Notes: generated by a model not told the origin, from the letters alone. DNA of 10,688 nt from Profundicola sp051011115 (GCA_051011115.1 JBPCUN010000092.1:1-10688), one strand, 5' to 3'. Numbered from the stretch's first letter, positions 1-7,936 are shown. Numbers and translations: made by a program.

Positions 1-195
1 GGTAAATTTGATAATTCACTTAGAATTTACGGTCAAGTTTCTAATGTATTTACGATTACAAATTATTCTGGACTAACCCCTCAAATTGGATTACAAAATT
101 ATTCGTCACAAAATAGGAATCTAGACATTGGAATAGATAGAGGACTTTATCCACCGTCTCGTACTTTTACGTTAGGTCTAAACTTTAATTTTTAA
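1..195 (+). CDS. SusC-like TonB-dependent outer-membrane transporter, C-terminal end (partial)
   Basis: This is the last 64 codons of an open frame that enters from the left edge and stops at TAA 193-195. The translation alternates polar and hydrophobic residues as in beta-strands. It contains GQVSNVFTITNYSGLTPQIG and ends in RGLYPPSRTFTLGLNFNF. The segment with D-x-G-x-YP-PSRTFTLGLN-x-F and a terminal Phe is the typical last beta-strand of SusC/RagA-family porins, which import glycans across the outer membrane with TonB energy under a SusD lid. The family is usually about 1000 residues long, so over 90% of the gene lies outside the window. A SusD gene follows 9 bases later, which supports the call strongly. 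Substrate specificity cannot be read from this fragment. Confidence 0.9.
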   Translation, partial: GKFDNSLRIYGQVSNVFTITNYSGLTPQIGLQNYSSQNRNLDIGIDRGLYPPSRTFTLGLNFNF

Positions 196-204
196 AATAT
201 TATC

Positions 205-1866
205 ATGAAAAATATATCATATAAAATTATAATAGCAATAGTTGCATTTGGATTCTTTACATCTTGCTCTGACGATTTCTTAGAAGAAGAGACCTATGGA
301 GAAGTTTCTCCAGATAATATGAACTCTCAAGAGAATATAGAAAGAGCTATTATCTCTGCGTATAGTGTATTAAATGGTCAAATTGATAATGCAAGTAATG
401 CGTTTAATTCGCCTGCCTCTAATTGGACCTTTGGAGATGTTTTATCAGATGATGCTTATAAAGGTGGTGGTGGTACTGGTGATCAAAATCAAATTCACCA
501 AATGGAGATTTATTTAACAGACCCAACTACCTATGATGTAGAAAGAAAATGGACTGCTCTGTATGAAGGGGTAAAAAGAACCAATTTGGCAATTAGACTT
601 TTACAAAGTTCAGATGAATTTAATTCAGATCTAAAAAATACAAGGCTAGGAGAATTACAATTCTTAAGAGGTCATTACTATTTTGAATTGAAGAAAATTT
701 ATAATCATATTCCATATATTGATGAAACTGCAGTGACGCCAGCTGACTACAATCGTTCTAACACAGAATTTTCATCAGAAGAGTTATGGAGTAAAATTGA
801 AAGTGATTTTATAAATGCTTTCAATAATTTACCTGCTTCTCAAGAGCAATCAGGAAGAGCCACTAAATGGGCTGCTAAAGCATATTTAGCGAAATGTTAT
901 ATATTTCAACAAAAGTGGCAAAATGCATATAATGCCTGTAATGATGTTATAGCAAGTGGCAACTATACGTTATTAGATGATTATCAAGCTGTATTTTTAC
1001 CAGAAAATGACAATAGCAGTGAAATAATTTTCGCTGTTCAACATTCAATAAATGATGGTCATCCAAACAATTACAATGGTAGTATTGGAGATAGGCTGAC
1101 AGCGCCTGGAGGGCCTTATCCTCAATATGGATTTCATAGACCTTCCCAAGATTTAGTAAATTCTTTTAAAACAGATAGTAAAGGTCTCCCTACAGAAGAA
1201 ACAACAGATTTAACTGATTCGGATTTTGTAGATCCAAGATTAGATATAACTGTCGGAAGACCAGGAATTCCTTATAAGGATATGGGAATCCTATATGATG
1301 CAAGTTGGGCTAGAGATCTATCAACGTATGGACCTTATGCACCTAAAAAACGAATTGTATCTAAAAAATCACCACATTATGTATCGACATGGCCTTATGT
1401 AAATTCACTTAATTATTATATAATTAGATATGCAGAGGTTTTATTATGGAAGGCAGAAGCAGCAGTGGAATTAGGTAATTTTGAAGAAGCAAGAGCTTTG
1501 GTGAATCAAATTAGAGCTAGAGCTAAGGGCTCTGAATATGTAAAAACTTTAGATGGGCAATCAACAGCCGCAAAATATAATATTAATTTATACAATGAAC
1601 CTTGGACAAATTCAGACATGGCAAGGGAAGCTGTCAGAAAAGAATCAAGATTGGAACTAGCCATGGAGGGTAAAAGGTTTTTTAACTTAGTAAGATGGGG
1701 TATAGCTTCTGAAACCTTAAATCAATATGTTCAGGAAGAAAAGACTTTTAGAACTCATTTAAGCAATGCAATATTTATTCCTAACAAAAATGAATATATG
1801 CCCATTCCACAAAAATATATTGACAACAGTGCGGATAATTTGATTCAACAAAATTCAGGTTACTAA
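205..1866 (+). CDS. SusD/RagB-family glycan-binding outer-membrane lipoprotein
   Basis: This complete 553-residue protein is the surface lipoprotein that caps its SusC partner and captures glycan. The N-terminus is a lipoprotein signal: a charged MKN start, a hydrophobic stretch at 8-18, and FTSC with the lipidated Cys at 21. SDDFLEEE follows, and this acidic run after the Cys is typical of surface-exported Bacteroidota lipoproteins. SusD hallmarks are the helical TPR-like N-terminal half, a RYAEVLLWKAEA segment, the RKESRLELAMEGKRFFNLVRWG region near 478-499, and a C-terminus with YMPIPQKYIDN and QQNSGY, close to the family's usual PIP-x-x-E-I and QNPGY ending. The length is normal for SusD. 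The start lies 9 bases after the susC stop and the stop is 2 bases before the next gene, so it is mid-operon. The ligand is not predictable from sequence, but the downstream GH92 gene suggests a mannose-containing glycan. Confidence 0.95.
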   Translation: MKNISYKIIIAIVAFGFFTSCSDDFLEEETYGEVSPDNMNSQENIERAIISAYSVLNGQIDNASNAFNSPASNWTFGDVLSDDAYKGGGGTGDQNQIHQMEIYLTDPTTYDVERKWTALYEGVKRTNLAIRLLQSSDEFNSDLKNTRLGELQFLRGHYYFELKKIYNHIPYIDETAVTPADYNRSNTEFSSEELWSKIESDFINAFNNLPASQEQSGRATKWAAKAYLAKCYIFQQKWQNAYNACNDVIASGNYTLLDDYQAVFLPENDNSSEIIFAVQHSINDGHPNNYNGSIGDRLTAPGGPYPQYGFHRPSQDLVNSFKTDSKGLPTEETTDLTDSDFVDPRLDITVGRPGIPYKDMGILYDASWARDLSTYGPYAPKKRIVSKKSPHYVSTWPYVNSLNYYIIRYAEVLLWKAEAAVELGNFEEARALVNQIRARAKGSEYVKTLDGQSTAAKYNINLYNEPWTNSDMAREAVRKESRLELAMEGKRFFNLVRWGIASETLNQYVQEEKTFRTHLSNAIFIPNKNEYMPIPQKYIDNSADNLIQQNSGY

Positions 1867-1868
1867 TA

Positions 1869-3095
1869 ATGAAAAAATTAAGTATAATATTATTTGTTTT
1901 ATTTTTCAATAATTTATTGTTTTCACAATCAGCATTTGATAATGATTTCAAGCAAAAAATTGTGAACAAAAATTATAAATTTTTTGATGTTCTAGAAGCC
2001 TCAGAGATTTCAAGTGATTTCGATAAAAATGAGGCTTTAAGAAAAATTGTATCTCAAAAAGATTCTCGAATATCTAAAGCACTTAAGCTTAAAGATAATT
2101 TGGCTATTGCTAATGCATTTATGTTTTCTAATGATGAAAATGAAGTCATTAAAGAACAACTATCTATTTTAGTAAAAACGCCAAGAGGAAAGAAATTAAT
2201 TAAAGAGTTAAGGGATTCCAAAGCATATATAAATTTTAATGATTTACCAGATGAAAAGTTTGTAAATAAGACTTGGGATATAATTTCCGAAGGGCTAAAC
2301 GAAGTGATAAATGTATATGGTAAAGGCGTTGCTCCTTTATACCCAAAAATTGATTCTGTATCGTATGATCCAAACAGTGATTTCTTTAAGTACTCAGTTT
2401 TCTCTTGGGGTGATTTAATTCATAATAAACGTAAGTATAAAAGAGAACATTTTTATTCTAAACCATTAGATTTTGCAGTTTCTCTTCTTTATATGAACCA
2501 TAAGGATGAGGCTATAAGATATGATTCATTAAGTGAATTTAATCAGAAAGCTATTGCATTAAGCAAGCGTATAGATTTTGATAAATATCCATATGCTAGT
2601 ATTATAGTATTAGGAAGTGGTCCAGAGAATTACCGAGATAGATTGACATCAATAGGTAAATTGAATTTGCAGTTAGGTGTTATGGAATTCTATCGAGGAA
2701 ATGCCCCTTTTATAATAGTAAGTGGAGGGCATGTACATCCATACAGGTCTTATTATGCTGAAGCTTTTGAAATGAAAAAAGAACTAATTGAAGTTTACAA
2801 CATTGACGAAGAAAATATCATTGTAGACCCTTATGCAAGACATACTACAACGAATTTAAGAAATGCTGCAAGACTAATGATTCAATACAAAATACCGATT
2901 GAGAAACCTTCACTGGTTGTGACCAATATTGATCATAGTGAGTACACGTATGGTGCAAAATATGCTGAAAGATCACTGGAAGAGTTAGGCTATAAAGTGG
3001 GTGAATTCGGAGACAGACTATCTTCAACTACTATAGAATTTTTCCCATCTATTAAAAACTTACAACAGAATCCACTACAACCTTTAGACCCTTAA
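1869..3095 (+). CDS. Exported DUF218 (ElyC/SanA/YdcF-type) domain protein in a PUL
   Basis: This 408-residue protein has an N-terminal signal peptide (KK, then a hydrophobic stretch at about 4-18, with LFSQ around 17-20) and no lipobox Cys, so it is probably periplasmic. Residues of about 25-230 are mostly helical and charged, and I do not recognise them. Residues 244-400 carry the DUF218 Rossmann-like pattern: SIIVLGSGPENYRDR (244-258), IIVSGGHVHPY (282-292), an acidic helix after YYAEAFEM, RHTTTNLRN (324-332) and VTNIDHSEY (351-359). These match the family's VLGGG...R, VSGG, T-x-x-N and VTS-x-x-H blocks. E. coli relatives ElyC and SanA are membrane-anchored envelope proteins with poorly defined chemistry. 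The large N-terminal domain and soluble export are unlike them. It begins 2 bases after susD, and its stop shares a base with the GH92 start (TAATG), so translational coupling is likely. Its molecular role is unknown; acting on the PUL glycan is an inference from position only. Confidence 0.8.
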   Translation: MKKLSIILFVLFFNNLLFSQSAFDNDFKQKIVNKNYKFFDVLEASEISSDFDKNEALRKIVSQKDSRISKALKLKDNLAIANAFMFSNDENEVIKEQLSILVKTPRGKKLIKELRDSKAYINFNDLPDEKFVNKTWDIISEGLNEVINVYGKGVAPLYPKIDSVSYDPNSDFFKYSVFSWGDLIHNKRKYKREHFYSKPLDFAVSLLYMNHKDEAIRYDSLSEFNQKAIALSKRIDFDKYPYASIIVLGSGPENYRDRLTSIGKLNLQLGVMEFYRGNAPFIIVSGGHVHPYRSYYAEAFEMKKELIEVYNIDEENIIVDPYARHTTTNLRNAARLMIQYKIPIEKPSLVVTNIDHSEYTYGAKYAERSLEELGYKVGEFGDRLSSTTIEFFPSIKNLQQNPLQPLDP

Positions 3096-5125
3096 TGAGA
3101 GTTTTTGTTTTTTTAGTCTTATTGTTAGCATCTTATAGTTTATTTAGCCAGCAAATTGGTGAAAAGGTAAATGTATTTCTAGGTACTTCGGGTGATCATG
3201 GACAATTATCTCCTGCAGCATCTTCCCCTTTCTCTATGTTGAGTATTGGTCCTCAAACCTATCCATCAATACACACAGGTTATGAATATAAAGCAAAAAA
3301 ATTCTTAGGCTTCACGCATACTAGAATGGAAGGCGTAGGGTGCATGGGGAACGGAGGGAACATATTAATTACACCATCATTGATTTCTGATACAATTTTG
3401 ATCAAGAAACAAGATATAAGTAGTCCCGGATTTTATAAAGTTGAGTTTGATAATGGATTAATGGCTCAAGCAACAACTTTAAATAATTTTGGAATTTATA
3501 ATTTTAGGTATCCAGCAAAAGGAAAAATTAAAATTGACTTATCACATTCCTTTGTAAATGGTTTTGTGAATTCAGAATATAAAATTCACAATAATATTGT
3601 AACAGGGTTTGTTCAAAACAAAACAACATGTAGTGTAGGAGAGTATAAGATATACTTTGCTATTAAATTTCCTGAAACATTCGATATTTTAGAGTTAAAA
3701 AAGAATAATTTAGAAGTATATGTAAATCAAAAATCTTTTAATGTGGGTGTTGCATTGTCGTCGGTGGGTGCTGATTTAGCTTTATCCAAAATTAAAAATT
3801 TAGATTTTGATAACCTTAAAAAAAGTGCTCAACAGAGATGGGAAACTGTGCTGTCTAAGGTGGAAGTTGAAGGGGATGAGGAAGATGAAGCATTGTTTTA
3901 TTCCTTACTATATAGGGGGCATCAGAGTCCATTTAATGTTACTGAATCCAATGGTACATACCGAGCAATAGATGGTTTAATTCATGAAACCTCAGATACA
4001 ATTTATAATGGTTTTGCCATATGGGATAATTATAGAGAACAAATACCGATGCTTTCTATAGTTCAACCTAATATTTATGAGGATGTAGCCCTTTCTATTG
4101 CTAATCTGTATCCGTATGGAAAGGGACAATGGCCGACAAAGCATGAAACATCACCCACCGTTAGAAATGAACATGCATTGGTAGTTTTACTAGATGCCTT
4201 AAATAAGGGAGTTTATATACCTGTCGCTGATATCCAGAATGAAATTATAAGAGAGGTTGAATCTATTGAACCCGAAACTCCAGATAAATGGCTTGAATAT
4301 AGTTATGATTTATGGGCAGCTGGAAAACTATTAGAAACATTTAATGCAAAATATGCTAATGATTTTTTAGCTAATGCTTCTAATTACAAAGAGATTTGGA
4401 ATAAAGATTTTAAAGATATTAATGCTGAGGATGTTGATAAAATGCAAGCTAGAGGTCTATATCAAGGTACCATATGGCAATATAGATGGTTTGTTCCCTA
4501 TGATGTTGAGGGATTAATAAATCTAATTGGAAATGAAGATTTATTTATTAAGCAACTTGATGAGTTTTTTGAGGGGGATTATTATAATCATGCTAACCAA
4601 CCTGACTTACAAGTACCAGGGTTATATAATTCAACATCTCAACCTTGGAAATCACAAAGATTATTTAGAAAAATTTTAAAAGAAGATGTAATTCAATTTT
4701 ATTTTAATGACAACAGTCGCGGAATAGATTCTCATATTGGGAGAATATATAATAATCGACCAGATGCCTACTTAAGAACCATGGATGATGACGCAGGAAC
4801 AATGTCATCTTGGTGGGTGTTAAGAAGTTTAGGTTTATCTCCTGTAAATGTAGGAGAACCATATTTTTATATTACCTCGCCTATATTTGAGTCATATCAA
4901 TTCAATCTACCTAACAACAAAAAATTCGCTGTTCAAGTTGAGAATCAGAAGCCTGATAATCACTATATTCAAAAAGTATTTTTAAATAATAAACGACTTC
5001 AGCGTAATTGGATAACTTATGATGAAATTATGAAAGGTGGAAATATGAGAATAATTTTGGGAGACGCTCCAAATAAATCTGCATTCTCAAAAGTATATAA
5101 AACTTCCCTTAATTCACCAGAGTAA
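3095..5125 (+). CDS. GH92-family glycoside hydrolase, with catalytic-acid Glu replaced by Gln
   Basis: This 676-residue protein has an export signal (hydrophobic 3-15, then LFSQQ) and no lipobox Cys, so it is probably periplasmic. GH92 enzymes are Ca2+-dependent exo-alpha-mannosidases with an N-terminal beta-sandwich and a C-terminal (alpha/alpha)6 barrel. Visible family blocks in order are VNVFLGTSGDHGQLSPAASS-PF near the N-terminus, GFTHTRMEGVGC, FAIWDNYREQIPM (W310-D311), GTIWQYRWFVPYDVEGL, HANQP (499-503), QPWKSQRLFRKI, MDDDAGTMSSWWV (563-575; D564-D566 lie in the catalytic-base segment) and Y-x-ITSP-x-F. It is somewhat shorter than typical members (about 700-780 residues). The usual H-x-NEP motif supplies the general acid Glu; here codon CAA at 4598-4600 gives Gln502. 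The same exchange is known from the mannose-1-phosphodiester hydrolase CcMan5, which hints at a mannosyl-phosphate substrate. The alternative is a poorly active or binding-only homologue. It is the last gene of the PUL operon. Confidence 0.92.
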   Translation: MRVFVFLVLLLASYSLFSQQIGEKVNVFLGTSGDHGQLSPAASSPFSMLSIGPQTYPSIHTGYEYKAKKFLGFTHTRMEGVGCMGNGGNILITPSLISDTILIKKQDISSPGFYKVEFDNGLMAQATTLNNFGIYNFRYPAKGKIKIDLSHSFVNGFVNSEYKIHNNIVTGFVQNKTTCSVGEYKIYFAIKFPETFDILELKKNNLEVYVNQKSFNVGVALSSVGADLALSKIKNLDFDNLKKSAQQRWETVLSKVEVEGDEEDEALFYSLLYRGHQSPFNVTESNGTYRAIDGLIHETSDTIYNGFAIWDNYREQIPMLSIVQPNIYEDVALSIANLYPYGKGQWPTKHETSPTVRNEHALVVLLDALNKGVYIPVADIQNEIIREVESIEPETPDKWLEYSYDLWAAGKLLETFNAKYANDFLANASNYKEIWNKDFKDINAEDVDKMQARGLYQGTIWQYRWFVPYDVEGLINLIGNEDLFIKQLDEFFEGDYYNHANQPDLQVPGLYNSTSQPWKSQRLFRKILKEDVIQFYFNDNSRGIDSHIGRIYNNRPDAYLRTMDDDAGTMSSWWVLRSLGLSPVNVGEPYFYITSPIFESYQFNLPNNKKFAVQVENQKPDNHYIQKVFLNNKRLQRNWITYDEIMKGGNMRIILGDAPNKSAFSKVYKTSLNSPE

Positions 5126-5364
5126 TAAAAGACTTTAAGTATTTACTCTTCAAACTATATGTTAGTATTATTTTCTATTAATTTAATATAGTTTATAAAG
5201 TTCAATAGACTATTAAATTTATAGACAAGAATTTACACAACATCAACTAGGGTAGTTTCTGTCTATATTTCCTAAGGTCATAAATTTCTTCAATAAATAG
5301 AAATACTATCTTATTTGTATATGAAAATCCATAACTAAATTCTATTTTATATTTATTATCACAG

Positions 5365-5391
5365 TAATATGCTTTCATTGTTAGCATATTA
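5365..5391 (+). terminator. Putative hairpin terminator in the convergent gap
   Basis: TAATATGCT (5365-5373) and AGCATATTA (5383-5391) form a perfect 9-bp stem with a 9-base loop. On the + strand it is followed by AGTTTTTGG, a short T run, so it could end the PUL transcript about 240 bases after the GH92 stop. The right arm includes the complement of the TAA stop of the minus-strand oxidoreductase gene. Read from the minus strand there is no T tract after the stem. The stem is AT-rich and therefore weak. The rest of the 263-base gap (5126-5388) is AT-rich with no recognisable gene. Confidence 0.4.
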
Positions 5392-7128
5392 AGTTTTTGG
5401 TTCTCCTTTTGAAATATTTTCCGCTATTGATTTTGCAATACGTGGAGCAGCGGTGTCACAGAAATCCAGCCCAGAATAATCTGGATTTAATCCAGCGATA
5501 AAGGGAACCGTCATACAATATAAATTTGTTTGAGCTTCACCGTATGGGTTCATTAATTGAAAATAATCATTAACCTCTAAACCGGCTACATATAGATAAG
5601 CTTGATTATTGGAGTCTATATGTATATCATCTGCATTGAGTGCTGGATTTCTGGCATTTGCGACATCCTTAAATGGAAGATATGCTTTGGTTACAAGACC
5701 TTCTTGAACCAAACTTTGAAATGGAAATTTATCCAGGGTAATAGCTTTTTGCCCTGTGGCATCTACATACACATCAAAAGCTACTTTGGTCTCTTCGCCA
5801 TTTTCTGCTTTAAAATAATAAGTTGCTCCGCCCTCTTTTCTTGGCTCTACATGACTATCCTTGTCTACTGCAATCACATCTAAAACGCCAGCTTTATGCA
5901 GCGCCATAATTTCTTGATAAGATGATTCTGGCAAAGCGGCAATAATAATTGAAATCAATGGCATCAATTCTTTTCTCATGCGTAACATATCCTCTGCACT
6001 AAAATGCTTGGCTGGGTAATTCATTGCATAGCTGAGCCCATTCAAAGCATTTTTCCAAGCAACAGGCTGGTGACGACGTTCCGTTTTTTCTGATTCTATA
6101 TATTCTGCCCGAAAGAGATCAAAACTATTCACTCGTTTTCTAAACGCCATTTCATGCGCAATAAACTCTTGGATGGTGAAGTCTTTTATTTCATTATAAA
6201 AAACAGGATCATCTTTTTTCAAAACCTCTAAAAAGAATTTTTGATAGATGTAATCTAAGTCTACAAAATTTTCATGTTTTTCTTTATAAGCTCTAATCTC
6301 CGGTAATTCTAAAGTTTCTGAATTCTCTAATCCATTTCCTTCTGTATAAAATCTTAAAGCGGGTAGTAAGCCATCAAGCGTGAATATATTGATTTTAAAA
6401 TTTCGATTTTCTGGATGAATCTCATAATGTAATTGATTATTTTCTGTCCAAATAAAATCGCCATTGTTGCGAGCCAATGTTTTAACAGCATCCACAGCAG
6501 TCAGCGATGCGCCTTTGATGGCTATTGTGCTATTCTCAATTCCATGTAGTTTGCTTGGGGGATATGGAGAATCAAACCAATTTTTAATCTTACCTTCATT
6601 CAATTTTGGCCATGTATGTCCTGTACATAATATAATTTGATGAAAGGGCAATAAATTCCCTTCTGCCGTAAGAATGTTGAATTCGTGCTCTTCCTTATCT
6701 GGGATAATATCCTTCACAAGAGTAGATGGATGTTTTACCATTTGAAAACCCTTCTTTTTTAAAGCATAGAAATAGAAATCAAATTCATGAGCTAGGTATT
6801 CACCCAATAATAACCTCGGGATTACTAAATCTTCATCGAATTCGTTATATAATGGGATAAATTGATCTTTGTAATGTTGGTCTAGCTTTTCATACCAATC
6901 TTTGAATGGCGTATTTAGCGACGGTATTTCATTAGCTGAAATGTTAGCTACATGTTCATTACAGGCTCCTAGAGTGCTATAGGGCATCCCTTTTCCAAAT
7001 TCTTCTTGTTTTTCAAATACATGAATTTCTATCGGATTCAGCTGGATTAAATAGAAATGTTTTAATAAATATAGAGTAGCTGGGCCACCCCCGATAATGG
7101 CAATCTTATTGATAGAGTCTTGATTCAT
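5389..7128 (-). CDS. FAD/NAD(P)-binding oxidoreductase (NAD_binding_9 / COG4529-like), substrate unknown
   Basis: This 579-residue protein with no signal peptide or membrane segment is probably cytoplasmic. The N-terminal beta-alpha-beta dinucleotide fold is clear: KIAIIGGGPATLYLL (8-22) with Gly13 and Gly15, ending in acidic Glu39 (IHVFEKQ), as expected for binding the FAD ribose. Other flavoprotein marks are IILCTGH (165-171), a second nucleotide-binding motif IKGASLTAVDAVKTLA (204-219), and VDATGQ (455-460) near the C-terminal return to the FAD fold. GKGMPYST and EHVANISANEIPSL in the first 75 residues resemble the COG4529 group of large FAD-NAD(P)-binding proteins. Their substrates are mostly unassigned. 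More distant resemblance is to N-hydroxylating monooxygenases. It is single-cistron and divergent from the kefF/kef pair, with 208 bases between starts. The chosen ATG is preceded by AGAAAGAAATT, a purine-rich leader. A link to electrophile or redox stress is inferred from position only. Confidence 0.82.
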   Translation of the reverse strand: MNQDSINKIAIIGGGPATLYLLKHFYLIQLNPIEIHVFEKQEEFGKGMPYSTLGACNEHVANISANEIPSLNTPFKDWYEKLDQHYKDQFIPLYNEFDEDLVIPRLLLGEYLAHEFDFYFYALKKKGFQMVKHPSTLVKDIIPDKEEHEFNILTAEGNLLPFHQIILCTGHTWPKLNEGKIKNWFDSPYPPSKLHGIENSTIAIKGASLTAVDAVKTLARNNGDFIWTENNQLHYEIHPENRNFKINIFTLDGLLPALRFYTEGNGLENSETLELPEIRAYKEKHENFVDLDYIYQKFFLEVLKKDDPVFYNEIKDFTIQEFIAHEMAFRKRVNSFDLFRAEYIESEKTERRHQPVAWKNALNGLSYAMNYPAKHFSAEDMLRMRKELMPLISIIIAALPESSYQEIMALHKAGVLDVIAVDKDSHVEPRKEGGATYYFKAENGEETKVAFDVYVDATGQKAITLDKFPFQSLVQEGLVTKAYLPFKDVANARNPALNADDIHIDSNNQAYLYVAGLEVNDYFQLMNPYGEAQTNLYCMTVPFIAGLNPDYSGLDFCDTAAPRIAKSIAENISKGEPKT

Positions 7129-7155
7129 AATTTCTTTCTTAAACTTTAATTGGTG

Positions 7156-7191
7156 TTGAACCTCACTTATCAGTTATCATGTAAGGTTGAA
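7156..7191. promoter_or_regulatory. Imperfect dyad with internal tandem TTATCA in the divergent intergenic region
   Basis: TTGAACCTCAC (7156-7166) and GTAAGGTTGAA (7181-7191) are inverted copies matching at 9 of 11 positions, separated by 14 bases. The spacer holds two direct copies of TTATCA (7167-7172 and 7174-7179) at a 7-base period. The element lies 28-63 bases upstream of the minus-strand oxidoreductase start and about 145 bases upstream of the kefF-like start, a plausible place for a repressor or activator site serving one or both. I do not recognise a known operator. No convincing TAnnTTTG promoter was found on either strand of the 208-base gap (7129-7336), so the functional reading is tentative. 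Confidence 0.3.
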
Positions 7192-7336
7192 TTAAAGGTA
7201 TATTAATTTGTTGAATATGGATTAAAAATAATTGGGCTGATTAAATTTTTAAAATAATTTTCTTAGAGCATTCAATTTTCAGGAAATTTTTTATATTGAT
7301 AGTTTCATTTAAAATACCTAGCTACAAAATGAACGC

Positions 7337-7933
7337 ATGAGAAAAATCCTGATATTATTTGCACATCCTAGTTACGAGGACTCTCGTGCCAACCAGACTT
7401 TAATAGAACAGGTTCAAAATATGCCTGGTGTTACGGTAAGAGATTTGTATGAATGTTATCCTGCTTTTCACGTGGATAAAGAAGCAGAACAAAAAATTCT
7501 AAAAGCTCATGATGTGATTATATTTCAATATCCTTTTTATTGGTTTAGCTGTCCGCCTTTAATGAAACAATGGATGGATGAGGTTTTAGAATTTGGTTGG
7601 GCTTATGGAACGGGTGGTCCAGCGCTGGATGATAAATTCTTTATGAATGTGATTACCACCGGTGCAGAATTATCTAGCTATTGTGCCATAGGAACTAATA
7701 GCTTTACAATCAATGAATTTTTAACCCCATTTGTGCAAACAGCTAGAATCTGTCATATGCATTATTTACCTCCATTCACAATTACAGGGGTTCAAAATAT
7801 GAGTGATGAGGCTATAGCAGTGAAAGCAATTAAGTACGCTAAATTGCTAGAAACTTTGCAGGAGAAAGAGGATTTATTTGATTTTAATCAGGAAACTTTC
7901 CTGAATGATATCCCAGAATTAAAAAAACTATAA
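7337..7933 (+). CDS. KefF/KefG-like NAD(P)H oxidoreductase, ancillary subunit of Kef K+ efflux system
   Basis: This 198-residue protein has the flavodoxin_2 fold of the NQO1/MdaB/KefF group. The FMN phosphate-binding stretch is AHPSYEDSRAN (9-19) after a hydrophobic first strand. DVIIFQYPFYWFSCPPLMKQ (59-78) and GWAYGTGGPAL (87-97) match the E. coli KefF blocks DLIVWQHPMQWYSIPPLLK and GWAYGHGGTAL closely, and YLPPF near 143-147 matches the WLPPF of KefF. Its length is near that of KefF (176) and KefG (184). In E. coli these proteins bind the cytoplasmic face of KefC or KefB, are needed for full transport activity, and also reduce quinones. The stop is 3 bases before the antiporter start, so the two are almost certainly co-transcribed and form a complex. 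The start at 7337 keeps the initial strand intact; an upstream ATG at 7329 is in another frame and stops after three codons. Confidence 0.92.
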   Translation: MRKILILFAHPSYEDSRANQTLIEQVQNMPGVTVRDLYECYPAFHVDKEAEQKILKAHDVIIFQYPFYWFSCPPLMKQWMDEVLEFGWAYGTGGPALDDKFFMNVITTGAELSSYCAIGTNSFTINEFLTPFVQTARICHMHYLPPFTITGVQNMSDEAIAVKAIKYAKLLETLQEKEDLFDFNQETFLNDIPELKKL

Positions 7934-7936
7934 TAT

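Noticed and set aside
1781..1969. 62-codon minus-strand open frame across the susD/DUF218 junction, and a 60-codon one at 2845-3027
   Set aside because: Both are antisense to real genes and low in complexity, with no supporting start context.
5152..5194. Inverted repeat AAACTATAT ... ATATAGTTT shortly after the GH92 stop
   Set aside because: The arms are perfect (9 bp) but separated by 25 AT-rich bases, with no T tract after the right arm. It is weaker as a terminator than the hairpin at 5365-5391.
5602..5883. 93-codon + strand open frame opposite the FAD oxidoreductase
   Set aside because: It is antisense to a well-supported gene. Its Ile/Cys/Tyr-rich, membrane-like composition is a usual artefact of reading the opposite strand of a coding region.
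7329..7340. Three-codon reading frame ATG AAC GCA TGA whose stop overlaps the kefF-like start as ATGA
   Set aside because: It is too short to support as a leader peptide, has no ribosome-binding site, and could easily arise by chance.
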